NCBI GenBank assembly: GCA_900554935.1
Contig: USJF01000005.1
Span: 1 to 20,689 of the forward strand
Direction of reading: 5' to 3'
DNA length: 20,689 nt
From: an uncultured Porphyromonas sp.
GTDB taxonomy: Bacteria; Bacteroidota; Bacteroidia; Bacteroidales; Porphyromonadaceae
The notes under the pieces were generated by a model that was given only the letters and a program-made list of their open reading frames with translations, was not told the DNA's origin and made no database searches. How positions within the stretch are numbered: the first letter of the stretch is position 1; each line of letters opens with the position of its first letter. The translations under genes and the position numbers were made by a program. This document shows, in pieces, positions 15,250 through 20,689 of this stretch.

Positions 15250-15322
15250 TGACCTCGGAGGGGCTCGAACCCTCGACCCATTGATTAAGAGTCAATTGCT
15301 CTACCAACTGAGCTACGAAGTC
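15250..15322 (-). tRNA. trnK: tRNA-Lys(CTT)
   Basis: On the minus strand: acceptor GACTTCG/CGAGGTC (one T-G wobble), D-arm GCTC...GAGC, anticodon stem ATTGA/TCAAT with loop CTCTTAA (anticodon CTT, reads AAG), T-arm GAGGG-TTCGAGC-CCCTC with CGAGG continuing into the acceptor, discriminator A. CCA is not encoded. Confidence 0.96.
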
Positions 15323-15361
15323 ATTTGTCCTTGAAAGGTTGTTACCTCTCGCTTGCGAATG

Positions 15362-15393
15362 CAAAGGTAATACAAAATATCTATTTGACCAAA
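15362..15393 (-). promoter_or_regulatory. Bacteroidota-type promoter of tRNA-Lys (minus strand)
   Basis: On the minus strand TTTG (complement of 15390-15393), 20 nt, TACCTTTG (complement of 15362-15369). Both boxes fit exactly; the tRNA 5' end is about 40 nt downstream. Confidence 0.87.
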
Positions 15394-15402
15394 AAATCGG
15401 AC

Positions 15403-15960
15403 TTATTTTTTCACCTTATCCGGATTTCGCTTAATATATTCGCTCCAAGAGCTACTGCTAGAGCTCTTATGCGGACGCAGTTGCTGCAGATGATGAGTCA
15501 GTGCCACCGCCACCGCATCCGTTGCATCATTCTTCTCCATCATTGCCTCCTCCGGTATCTTCAGCATATATTGAAGTAGAGCAGCCACCTGCTCCTTGCT
15601 GGCATTTCCCTTTCCCGTCACCATACGCTTTATAGTACTAGGTGCATATTCCGTAACAGCGACACCCGCCTTAAGAGCCGCCACCATTGCCGCCCCCTGT
15701 GCACGTCCAAGTTTCAAAGTCGTCTGCACATTAACACCATAGAAAGGCGCCTCCAGAGCCATCGCCGTAGGAGCATACCGTGAGATCAAAGCCTCGACCG
15801 CCTCTTGAATCTTCAGAAGGCGATCGTAGTGCGACTTATAGCGATCCAGACGAAGGATTCCCATCGCCTCGAGAGTCGGTTTATTACCCGCTATCCGCAG
15901 TACCCCGTAGCCCATCACAATGGTACCCGGGTCAATACCTATAATTACTTGCTGCTCCAT
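15403..15960 (-). CDS. ruvC: Holliday junction resolvase RuvC
   Basis: RuvC is the endonuclease that cuts Holliday junctions with the RuvAB motor, in recombination repair. The 185 residues start with MEQQVIIGIDPGT (Asp10), followed by ALEAPFYGVN (Glu70) and KNDATDAVAVALTH (Asp145, Asp148), the four metal-binding acids of E. coli RuvC (Asp7, Glu66, Asp138, Asp141). The QTTLKLGRAQGA segment matches the conserved DNA-binding region. The C-terminus has an extra tail of six Ser and a basic stretch, longer than the ~173-residue E. coli enzyme. The stop is only 10 nt before the -33 box of the tRNA-Lys promoter. The gene is divergent from the phosphodiesterase gene, with a -7 box 19 nt before its start. 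Confidence 0.96.
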   Translation of the reverse strand: MEQQVIIGIDPGTIVMGYGVLRIAGNKPTLEAMGILRLDRYKSHYDRLLKIQEAVEALISRYAPTAMALEAPFYGVNVQTTLKLGRAQGAAMVAALKAGVAVTEYAPSTIKRMVTGKGNASKEQVAALLQYMLKIPEEAMMEKNDATDAVAVALTHHLQQLRPHKSSSSSSWSEYIKRNPDKVKK

Positions 15961-15978
15961 TATTCTCTACATACTCCA

Positions 15979-16012
15979 CAAAGTTAGTTATAAATGCCCA
16001 ATCTACCTCAAA
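15979..16012 (-). promoter_or_regulatory. Putative ruvC promoter (minus strand)
   Basis: On the minus strand TAACTTTG (complement of 15979-15986), with TTTG 22 nt upstream (complement of 16009-16012). The -7 box is perfect; spacing is slightly long. Confidence 0.65.
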
Positions 16013-16021
16013 GGTATTTAG

Positions 16022-16029
16022 TAACTTTG
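16022..16029 (+). promoter_or_regulatory. Putative promoter (-7 box) of the phosphodiesterase gene
   Basis: TAACTTTG matches TAnnTTTG exactly and lies 37 nt before the start codon. No -33 TTTG. It carries the same octamer as the divergent ruvC box 36 nt away. Confidence 0.55.
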
Positions 16030-16066
16030 CCCAACGTAATCAATACTCAATAGATCGACATAAAAT

Positions 16067-17305
16067 ATGACACGACGTAAAACAACATTCCTAGCCCTCC
16101 TACTTCTCACCCTTGCGGGTATCTTCGTAGGAGTGACACTGTACAAACAGTCTCAAAAAGCAGAAGCACAAGAGCGATACGCAGTGATCCTCTCACTCGA
16201 CGGCTTTAGGTATATGTACCTAGATGAGCTCTCCACCCCCAATCTCGATGCCATTGCAGCGGAAGGGGTGTCCGGCTCCCTACAGCCCTCCTACCCCAGC
16301 AATACCTTTCCCAACCACTATAGTATGGCCACAGGGCTTTACCCCGAGCACCATGGGATTGTCAACAATCGTTTTTGGGTCGATGAGCTCAATGACTATT
16401 ACAAACTCGGAGATAGCGCTCGCGTATACAACCCCGCCTTTTATGGCGGAGAGCCCATCTGGAATACTGCAGAAAAACAAGGGATAAAAGCTGGCTCCTA
16501 CTTCTGGGTAGGCTCAGAGACCGCTGTGCAAAACATGCGCCCTAGTTATTGGAAAAAGTACGACGCCGAGACCTCCTTTACAGCTCGTGCCGACTCCGTC
16601 ATCGCTTGGCTACAAAAGCCAATCGAAGAGCGTCCTCGCCTCATCACCTGGTACATCCAAGAGCCCGATCACACAGGCCATACTTATGGTACAGGGAGCG
16701 ACCAGCTCAAGGCTATGGTCTCCACCGTTGATAGCGTGGTAGGCTACTTCAGGAGCGAGCTAGCCAAACTTCCTATCGCTTCGCAAGTAGACTTCATCAT
16801 CGTCTCCGACCACGGCATGAAAGATTACGAGCCCGATAAAATCGTCAACCTTATGGATTATCTCCCTGCCGATAGCTTTAGGTACATCGTAGATGGTACC
16901 CCCACCCTACTCTATACCAAGCACCCAGAGTATATCGATGAAGCGATGAAGGTATTAGAAAAAGTACCACACGTCACCGCCTACCGAAGAGCCGATGTGC
17001 CCGCACGCTTCCACTATAGCGAAGGGGATAGACTTGGTGATATCGTAGTGATGCCCGAACTAGGTGGCTATATCTTCTTCAGAGAAAAGCCAGAGCTCAA
17101 GCTCCCTGCCGGTCATGGCTTCGACAACACACTACCCGAGATGCAAGCCATCCTCTTTGGCGTTGGCCCTTCATTTGCCAAAGGCAAAAAAGTAAGCCAA
17201 GTGCCCAACGTAGCCATCTACCCTCTCCTCTGCCACATACTTCAGCTAACCCCAGCGCCCAATGATGGCACCGAAGAGGATGTACAGAAACTCCTAGGCC
17301 ATTAA
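16067..17305 (+). CDS. Nucleotide pyrophosphatase/phosphodiesterase (alkaline-phosphatase superfamily)
   Basis: NPP-family enzymes hydrolyse phosphodiester or pyrophosphate bonds of nucleotides or lipids with two zinc ions and a Thr nucleophile. This 412-residue protein has an uncleaved-anchor or signal segment at about 7-26 (FLALLLLTLAGIFVGVTLY), so the catalytic part is periplasmic. The full ligand set is visible: Asp45 in LSLDGFR, nucleophile Thr80 in SNTFPNHYS, Asp201 and His205 in EPDHTGH, Asp248 and His249 in VSDHGM, and His350 in PAGHGFDN. Spacing agrees with the Xanthomonas NPP site. Natural substrate is unknown: nucleotides, sugar nucleotides and phospholipids are all possible in this family. 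It is monocistronic, starting from a TAACTTTG box and ending at a hairpin shared with the convergent peroxiredoxin. Confidence 0.93.
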   Translation: MTRRKTTFLALLLLTLAGIFVGVTLYKQSQKAEAQERYAVILSLDGFRYMYLDELSTPNLDAIAAEGVSGSLQPSYPSNTFPNHYSMATGLYPEHHGIVNNRFWVDELNDYYKLGDSARVYNPAFYGGEPIWNTAEKQGIKAGSYFWVGSETAVQNMRPSYWKKYDAETSFTARADSVIAWLQKPIEERPRLITWYIQEPDHTGHTYGTGSDQLKAMVSTVDSVVGYFRSELAKLPIASQVDFIIVSDHGMKDYEPDKIVNLMDYLPADSFRYIVDGTPTLLYTKHPEYIDEAMKVLEKVPHVTAYRRADVPARFHYSEGDRLGDIVVMPELGGYIFFREKPELKLPAGHGFDNTLPEMQAILFGVGPSFAKGKKVSQVPNVAIYPLLCHILQLTPAPNDGTEEDVQKLLGH

Positions 17306-17324
17306 TTGGTTCCACAATTAAAAG

Positions 17325-17371
17325 ATATCGGGCAAGCCCTTTTAGCTTAAAGGACTTGCCCGATATTATTT
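17325..17371. terminator. Terminator between the convergent phosphodiesterase and peroxiredoxin genes
   Basis: ATATCGGGCAAG (17325-17336) pairs with CTTGCCCGATAT (17355-17366); inside, CCTTT and AAAGG add a second stem. T-rich on the plus side and A-rich upstream, so it can serve both strands. Confidence 0.85.
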
Positions 17372-17393
17372 TACCTACTTTATAGAGAGCCGA

Positions 17394-18023
17394 TTAGTGG
17401 TGTGCTAGATAATTAGCTACGCTATCGTGACTCTCCTTGATTGCCTCCTGGCCATCATTCCAATTGGCAGGACATACCTCACCATACTCCTCATAGTGCT
17501 GGAGGGCATCCACCATACGGAGCACCTCATCCACATTGCGGCCGAGTGGCAGGTCATTCACAAGCATATGACGCACAATACCCTTCTTATCGATCAGGAA
17601 TAGACCACGGTAAGCCACAGGGTTACCCTCAAAAATCAAATTGCCCTCCTCATCATAATCCTCCTCACCGGCTAGCACGCCAAAGTTCTGAGAGATCACC
17701 TTCGAGAAGTCCGCAATGATAGGATACTCCACACCCTTGATTCCACCTTCCTTACGATCCTGCGAAAGCCAAGCAAAGTGCGAGAATTGGCTATCTACAG
17801 AACAGCCAATCAGCTGCACACCACGCTTCTCAAACTCAGCAAGCTTAGCTTGGAATGCGTGAAGCTCAGTAGGGCATACAAAGGTAAAGTCCATAGGGTA
17901 AAAGAAAAGTACTACATACTTCTTTCCCTCAAATTGCGACAGGGTAAAGTTCTCGATAAACTGGCAACCCTTCACAGCCGTTGCACTAAAATCAGGTGCC
18001 TTCTTTCCTACTAATGTAAACAT
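17394..18023 (-). CDS. Typical 2-Cys peroxiredoxin (AhpC/Prx1 family)
   Basis: Peroxiredoxins reduce H2O2 and organic peroxides through a peroxidatic Cys, regenerated via a resolving Cys of the partner subunit. The 209 residues show PMDFTFVCPTE with Thr47 and peroxidatic Cys50, VAYRG with Arg139, and GEVCPANW with resolving Cys184. An acidic insertion, AGEEDYDEEGNLIFEGNP (about 118-135), lies before VAYRG and is not in classic ~187-residue AhpC. The C-terminus (SVANYLAHH) lacks the YF motif of over-oxidation-prone enzymes, which points to a robust form. No ahpF or thioredoxin reductase gene is adjacent. The leader, about 160 nt to the upstream glycosyltransferase stop, has no TAnnTTTG box but contains two 12-nt direct repeats. 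Confidence 0.95.
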   Translation of the reverse strand: MFTLVGKKAPDFSATAVKGCQFIENFTLSQFEGKKYVVLFFYPMDFTFVCPTELHAFQAKLAEFEKRGVQLIGCSVDSQFSHFAWLSQDRKEGGIKGVEYPIIADFSKVISQNFGVLAGEEDYDEEGNLIFEGNPVAYRGLFLIDKKGIVRHMLVNDLPLGRNVDEVLRMVDALQHYEEYGEVCPANWNDGQEAIKESHDSVANYLAHH

Positions 18024-18092
18024 ATCTATTTGTAAATCTTAATCCATCACACGCCCCTATAGAGAGAGCATCGTGACGGGGTGAATAAATAA

Positions 18093-18150
18093 TAACTTCC
18101 ATCCTTCGGAGAAAACTCTTCTCCTTCTCTATTACCAGTAACATCCATCC
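18093..18150 (-). repeat. Imperfect 12-nt direct repeat in the peroxiredoxin leader
   Basis: TAACTTCCATCC (18093-18104) and TAACATCCATCC (18139-18150) differ at one base and start 46 nt apart. They lie upstream of the peroxiredoxin start on its strand. A binding site is possible; chance is not excluded. Confidence 0.4.
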
Positions 18151-18184
18151 CTCCACAAATGTTTAGACAAACGAATAAAATAGT

Positions 18185-19132
18185 CTATAGCCGTTGCTTA
18201 ATCAGCCTAAAGAAATAGGCAAGCTGAATAAAGAATGGAAACTTCCGCAACTCTCCTAGAGTAAAGAATTGGCAGAGTGAAAGGTGCGATACCACTTGGC
18301 AGTAACAATCATAGTAGTACTTTTCATCCCAATGCTCCCCAGTTAATTGGCCCTGATAAAAGGCAGTATAGCGATTATTGTGTGGAGCACCATCTATTGA
18401 AGGCTTAAAATGGTACTTCTTGATCCAATCATAGAACTGTCGAAGTGCTGAGAGCCTCAGCTCAGGGGCACTCCCAGAGCCAGATAGATTTTGAGAGGAA
18501 AGTCTGAAGGAAAATAGCATCTCACTGCTATTGGCCATCCCATTCTTTGCCAAATCTATCGACGTAGAGATATCCGAGCCCAAGGCATTGGGAAAATCAA
18601 TAATCCCCACCCTCCTCAATACCGACGTCCTAAATAAAAAATTGCCAATACAGATAAATGCATCGCCACACCTATAATTATAGGCATACTCAAGCTGGCT
18701 AATCAATTCAGGAAAACTATGGTCAATCCCTATGACTTCGCCCTTTTCATCAATTTGCTCCACTCTAGCCCTTACAATATCCACAAACGGATACTTCCCC
18801 ACCAGATCCATACACGCCTCAGCAAATCGTGGATAGTACACATCATCATCACCCGCCAGCACAAGGTATTCACCACGGGCATACGAAATACACTTCTCCC
18901 ACTGCTTTACTAGGCTCTTTCCACCTATATTTTCGGCATTCTCGTAGTACCGAATTCGAGAATCAGAGTACCCCCCAACGATGGCCTTGATATCCTCTGG
19001 CGAAGAGTCATTTACTATCACCAACTCTATATTGGTATAAGTTTGGCCCAAAATACTCTCAAGAGACTGTGCTATCCATTGAGATTTATAAGCAGGCAAT
19101 AAAAAAGAGATCAAAGGAGTTGGATGGTCCAT
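18185..19132 (-). CDS. Family 2 glycosyltransferase
   Basis: GT-A fold, inverting transferases that use nucleotide sugars for surface glycans. Starting at the ATG at 19132 gives 315 residues beginning MDHPTPLISFLLPAYKSQ, the usual GT2 opening. Then come SLESILGQTYTNIELVIVNDSS (about 24-44) and the DxD-type AGDDDVYYPRF (Asp95-Asp97). The C-terminal half has an acidic/aromatic region, and a hydrophobic end FFIQLAYFFRLIKQ that could associate with the membrane. An open frame runs upstream to 19252, but a TACCTTTG promoter box at 19179-19186 puts transcription start near 19172, below those codons; the ATG at 19153 (seven more residues) is the alternative. Acceptor is unknown. It is a single GT, not within a polysaccharide cluster. 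Confidence 0.88.
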   Translation of the reverse strand: MDHPTPLISFLLPAYKSQWIAQSLESILGQTYTNIELVIVNDSSPEDIKAIVGGYSDSRIRYYENAENIGGKSLVKQWEKCISYARGEYLVLAGDDDVYYPRFAEACMDLVGKYPFVDIVRARVEQIDEKGEVIGIDHSFPELISQLEYAYNYRCGDAFICIGNFLFRTSVLRRVGIIDFPNALGSDISTSIDLAKNGMANSSEMLFSFRLSSQNLSGSGSAPELRLSALRQFYDWIKKYHFKPSIDGAPHNNRYTAFYQGQLTGEHWDEKYYYDCYCQVVSHLSLCQFFTLGELRKFPFFIQLAYFFRLIKQRL

Positions 19133-19178
19133 AAAAGAGAATTTGTATAGCATTTGATCGTCCGCACCCCTCCCCGCC

Positions 19179-19186
19179 CAAAGGTA
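19179..19186 (-). promoter_or_regulatory. Putative promoter (-7 box) of the glycosyltransferase gene (minus strand)
   Basis: TACCTTTG on the minus strand (complement of 19179-19186) matches TAnnTTTG. No -33 TTTG is visible at 17-23 nt. It lies about 47 nt before the ATG at 19132. Confidence 0.5.
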
Positions 19187-19275
19187 CACAAAATAATTCA
19201 TAACAGTTTCCACTAATAGTCGATTCCATAGGCTTTGCACGACATTCTCCAATAGGTTAAGGAAGATGATGAGTG

Positions 19276-19378
19276 AGTTAATAACTCAGTCACCGGCGAG
19301 TTTGTAACTCATCCATCAGCCAGTTTGTAACTCAGTCATCAGTGAGTTACAAACTCCGTAAATGCTTAGTTACAAACT
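19276..19378. repeat. Inverted array of the 12-mer GAGTTACAAACT, 23-nt period
   Basis: Minus-orientation copies AGTTAATAACTC (degenerate, 19276), AGTTTGTAACTC (19299) and AGTTTGTAACTC (19322) are 23 nt apart. Plus-orientation copies GAGTTACAAACT (19344) and TAGTTACAAACT (19367) are also 23 nt apart. Copies at 19322-19333 and 19344-19355 form a perfect 12-bp stem with a 10-nt loop; those at 19299 and 19367 pair 11 of 12, allowing a longer cruciform. Same 12-mer as at 6877. Confidence 0.93.
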
Positions 19379-19472
19379 CGACCGTCGCCCGCATACCATA
19401 CGGGGTCATACAATATACACCACAAATCAGCGCCACTACAGTCTATCCCACAATTGGAGCAATTGCACGAAG

Positions 19473-19485
19473 GCGATCAGATCGC
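19473..19485. repeat. Palindrome GCGATC-A-GATCGC
   Basis: Six-base arms around a single A, flanked by AAG and TTG, so the pairing extends slightly. Role unknown. Confidence 0.5.
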
Positions 19486-19610
19486 TTGCAAGGCGTGTGG
19501 ATATGTCCAGTGAAAAGAATATCCTAAGCCATTGTAATAAAGATTTGCACCGTACAACATTCACAATCGGGATTTCTCATGGGCAGAATCGGGGAGTATC
19601 AAGGTGCATC

Positions 19611-19642
19611 TTTGCTACTATCGTGGAATTGTGGTAATTTTG
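19611..19642 (+). promoter_or_regulatory. Bacteroidota-type promoter of the PASTA-rluD unit
   Basis: TTTG (19611-19614), 20 nt, TAATTTTG (19635-19642): both boxes fit. Transcription would start near 19649, giving a leader of about 78 nt. Confidence 0.82.
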
Positions 19643-19726
19643 AGTGATGATTGACGATGTGGCATCACCATACAGAGCTTATGGCGGCCCGTAAGTACTA
19701 CCCTTTAGCAACTATCATATAGCAAA

Positions 19727-20410
19727 ATGAGTAATAAAGAAACCGAAGACAGGGAGCTAAAACTACCATGGAGCAATAAGCAGCCTTGGTGGCTTAGGTT
19801 TTTGATACATATTGGACTTATTGCTGCAGCAGGATTATTATTTCTATGGGGAGCAATGCTCTTCCTTAATCTCTACACCCGACATGGTAAGGCGATTGAA
19901 ACGCCAGATATAGTAGGCCTCTCACAAGAGGAAGCAGCTGAAGTACTAGACCATGCGCACCTCAATATGGAGGTGGTCGACTCGGTCTACGTTGAGGGGC
20001 AAATCCCAGGGATTATCCTCGATACCACGCCCAAAGCAGGCTCTCGCATCAAGCCACACCGCACCATCTTTGTGACGGTCAATACGATGAATGTCAAAAG
20101 CATCAAGATTCCACAGTTTGAAGAGCTCTCGGAGCGCTCTGTGGAGATGATGCTGAAAGGAGCTGGATTTAAGTACGTTACCATCGAGTACGTGCCTGGG
20201 CCACACCACCTACTGGTGCTTCACCTCAAGGATAACACAGGCAAATACCTCAATGCAGGTGACCGTGTGCCCTACGATACGCACCTGATTATGGAGGTCT
20301 CCTCGGCAGATGCGTATGAGTCGGCACTGCTAGATAGCCTACAGAATAGTTCGCCCGACCTTCTCCCCGACGCTCCATTGGAGGAGCCGTCTGGCGAAAA
20401 CTGGTTTTAA
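19727..20410 (+). CDS. PASTA-domain single-pass membrane protein
   Basis: PASTA domains bind peptidoglycan fragments or act in cell-wall sensing. This 227-residue protein has a short cytoplasmic tail, one transmembrane helix at about 24-48 (FLIHIGLIAAAGLLFLWGAML), then two PASTA-like repeats: about 58-119 (ETPDIVGLSQEEA..., ending in FVTVN) and about 124-193 (KSIKIPQFEELSERS..., ending in LIMEVSS). The first has the classic P-x-[VIL]-x-G-x-[ST] opening; the second is more divergent. A Pro/Asp/Glu-rich tail follows. No kinase domain is present, unlike PknB/PASTA proteins of Gram-positives. An RluD-like gene starts 9 nt after the stop; I recall this pairing in other Bacteroidota. Ligand and role are unknown. 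Confidence 0.87.
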   Translation: MSNKETEDRELKLPWSNKQPWWLRFLIHIGLIAAAGLLFLWGAMLFLNLYTRHGKAIETPDIVGLSQEEAAEVLDHAHLNMEVVDSVYVEGQIPGIILDTTPKAGSRIKPHRTIFVTVNTMNVKSIKIPQFEELSERSVEMMLKGAGFKYVTIEYVPGPHHLLVLHLKDNTGKYLNAGDRVPYDTHLIMEVSSADAYESALLDSLQNSSPDLLPDAPLEEPSGENWF

Positions 20411-20419
20411 GCAAGGATA

Positions 20420-20689
20420 ATGGCGACAGACAAGTATCTGGATTACGAAGAGAGAGAGGAGGAGGAGCTACTCGAAGACGAGGAGCCAGCCCTAGAGGAG
20501 CAGCTCTACGAGCACTTCTCTTGTGTGGTAGATAAAGGGCAAACACCCCTACGCATCGATCGCTTCTTAGTGGATCGTATGCCCAAGGTAAGTCGCCATC
20601 GTATTCAGCAGGCGGCTGAAGCGGGAGCTATCTTTGTAGGCGATAGGGCGGTGAAATCCAATTACAAGGTGCGCCCCGGTGAGGTCATC
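20420..20689 (+). CDS. rluD: RluA-family 23S rRNA pseudouridine synthase, N-terminal part (cut by window end)
   Basis: Only 90 codons are in the window. They start at ATG 20420, with AAGGA 2-3 nt upstream of an ATAATG start, 9 nt after the PASTA stop. After a strongly acidic 30-residue N-terminus (EEREEEELLEDEE), the sequence TPLRIDRFLVDRMPKVSRHRIQQAAEAGAIFVGDRAVKSNYKVRPGE is an S4 RNA-binding domain, as in RluD and related synthases that make pseudouridine in 23S rRNA. The catalytic domain with the essential Asp lies outside, so the exact member (RluD, RluC) cannot be set. RluD is the likeliest by context. Confidence 0.85.
   Translation, partial: MATDKYLDYEEREEEELLEDEEPALEEQLYEHFSCVVDKGQTPLRIDRFLVDRMPKVSRHRIQQAAEAGAIFVGDRAVKSNYKVRPGEVI

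Larger units (their letters stand above)
19253..19726. other. 474-nt non-coding region before the PASTA gene
   Basis: Left part: the inverted 12-mer array. Centre: a GCGATC-A-GATCGC palindrome (19473-19485). Right part: a consensus promoter at 19611-19642. Short open frames across the array do not look like proteins. Nothing else recognised. Confidence 0.8.

Noticed and set aside
15325..15579. Plus-strand frame of 84 codons opposite ruvC
   Set aside because: It is the complement of the ruvC C-terminus and the tRNA-Lys promoter; ruvC has all catalytic residues.
19133..19252. Longer N-terminus of the glycosyltransferase
   Set aside because: The extra 40 residues match no GT2 part and most lie upstream of the likely transcription start; the family opening begins at MDHPTPL.
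19342..19637. Small plus-strand frames over the inverted repeat before the PASTA gene
   Set aside because: They read through the palindromic repeats and stop near the consensus promoter; no protein features.

Overview
The window looks like part of a Bacteroidota chromosome, most probably Bacteroidales and Porphyromonas-like. The evidence is the gene content (BamA followed by two OmpH/Skp chaperones, the long insert form of IspG, an ExbB / 4-TM protein / ExbD / ExbD cluster, a PASTA protein followed by an RluA-family synthase). Near-absence of Shine-Dalgarno sites and repeated promoters of the Bacteroidota type (TTTG, about 20 nt, TAnnTTTG) point the same way. Genus is an inference. Almost everything is housekeeping. 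I see no phage, IS element, CRISPR array or defence island.

Layout. 1-2747: the C-terminal part of bamA, with an unusual Gly/Tyr-only loop, then two ompH/skp genes and a strong terminator (outer-membrane protein assembly). 2895-3213: an isolated 84-residue helix-turn-helix protein with its own terminator. 3298-6755: an overlapping set of two DUF4230-like membrane-associated proteins, ispG (MEP isoprenoid pathway) and an orphan rfbC (dTDP-rhamnose epimerase). 6756-7171: a non-coding stretch with a 23-nt-period repeat array and a textbook promoter. 7172-12186: a tight operon of pncB (NAD salvage), an OPT-family transporter, a short-chain-type polyprenyl synthase and tatD. 12359-15016: tRNA-Ser(GGA), then exbB, an unknown 4-TM protein and two exbD genes, closed by a 13-bp hairpin terminator.

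15208-19252: mostly minus strand. tRNA-Lys(CTT) has its own promoter and terminator. ruvC is divergent from a plus-strand nucleotide pyrophosphatase/phosphodiesterase, each with a TAACTTTG box. A shared terminator lies between that gene and a convergent typical 2-Cys peroxiredoxin, and a family-2 glycosyltransferase lies upstream of the peroxiredoxin. 19253-19726: a second non-coding stretch with the same 12-mer repeat as at 6877, now arranged as a large inverted repeat, followed by a consensus promoter. 19727-20689: a PASTA-domain membrane protein and the start of an RluD-like pseudouridine synthase cut by the window end.

The most interesting signals are: (1) the 12-mer GAGTTACAAACT arrayed at exact 23-nt steps in two intergenic regions about 12 kb apart; (2) the 44-codon Gly/Tyr/Pro tract in BamA; (3) an ExbB lacking the conserved transmembrane Glu, in an operon with an uncharacterised 4-TM protein and two ExbDs; (4) the translationally overlapped DUF4230-like pair fused to ispG expression. 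None is proven to be a new system.
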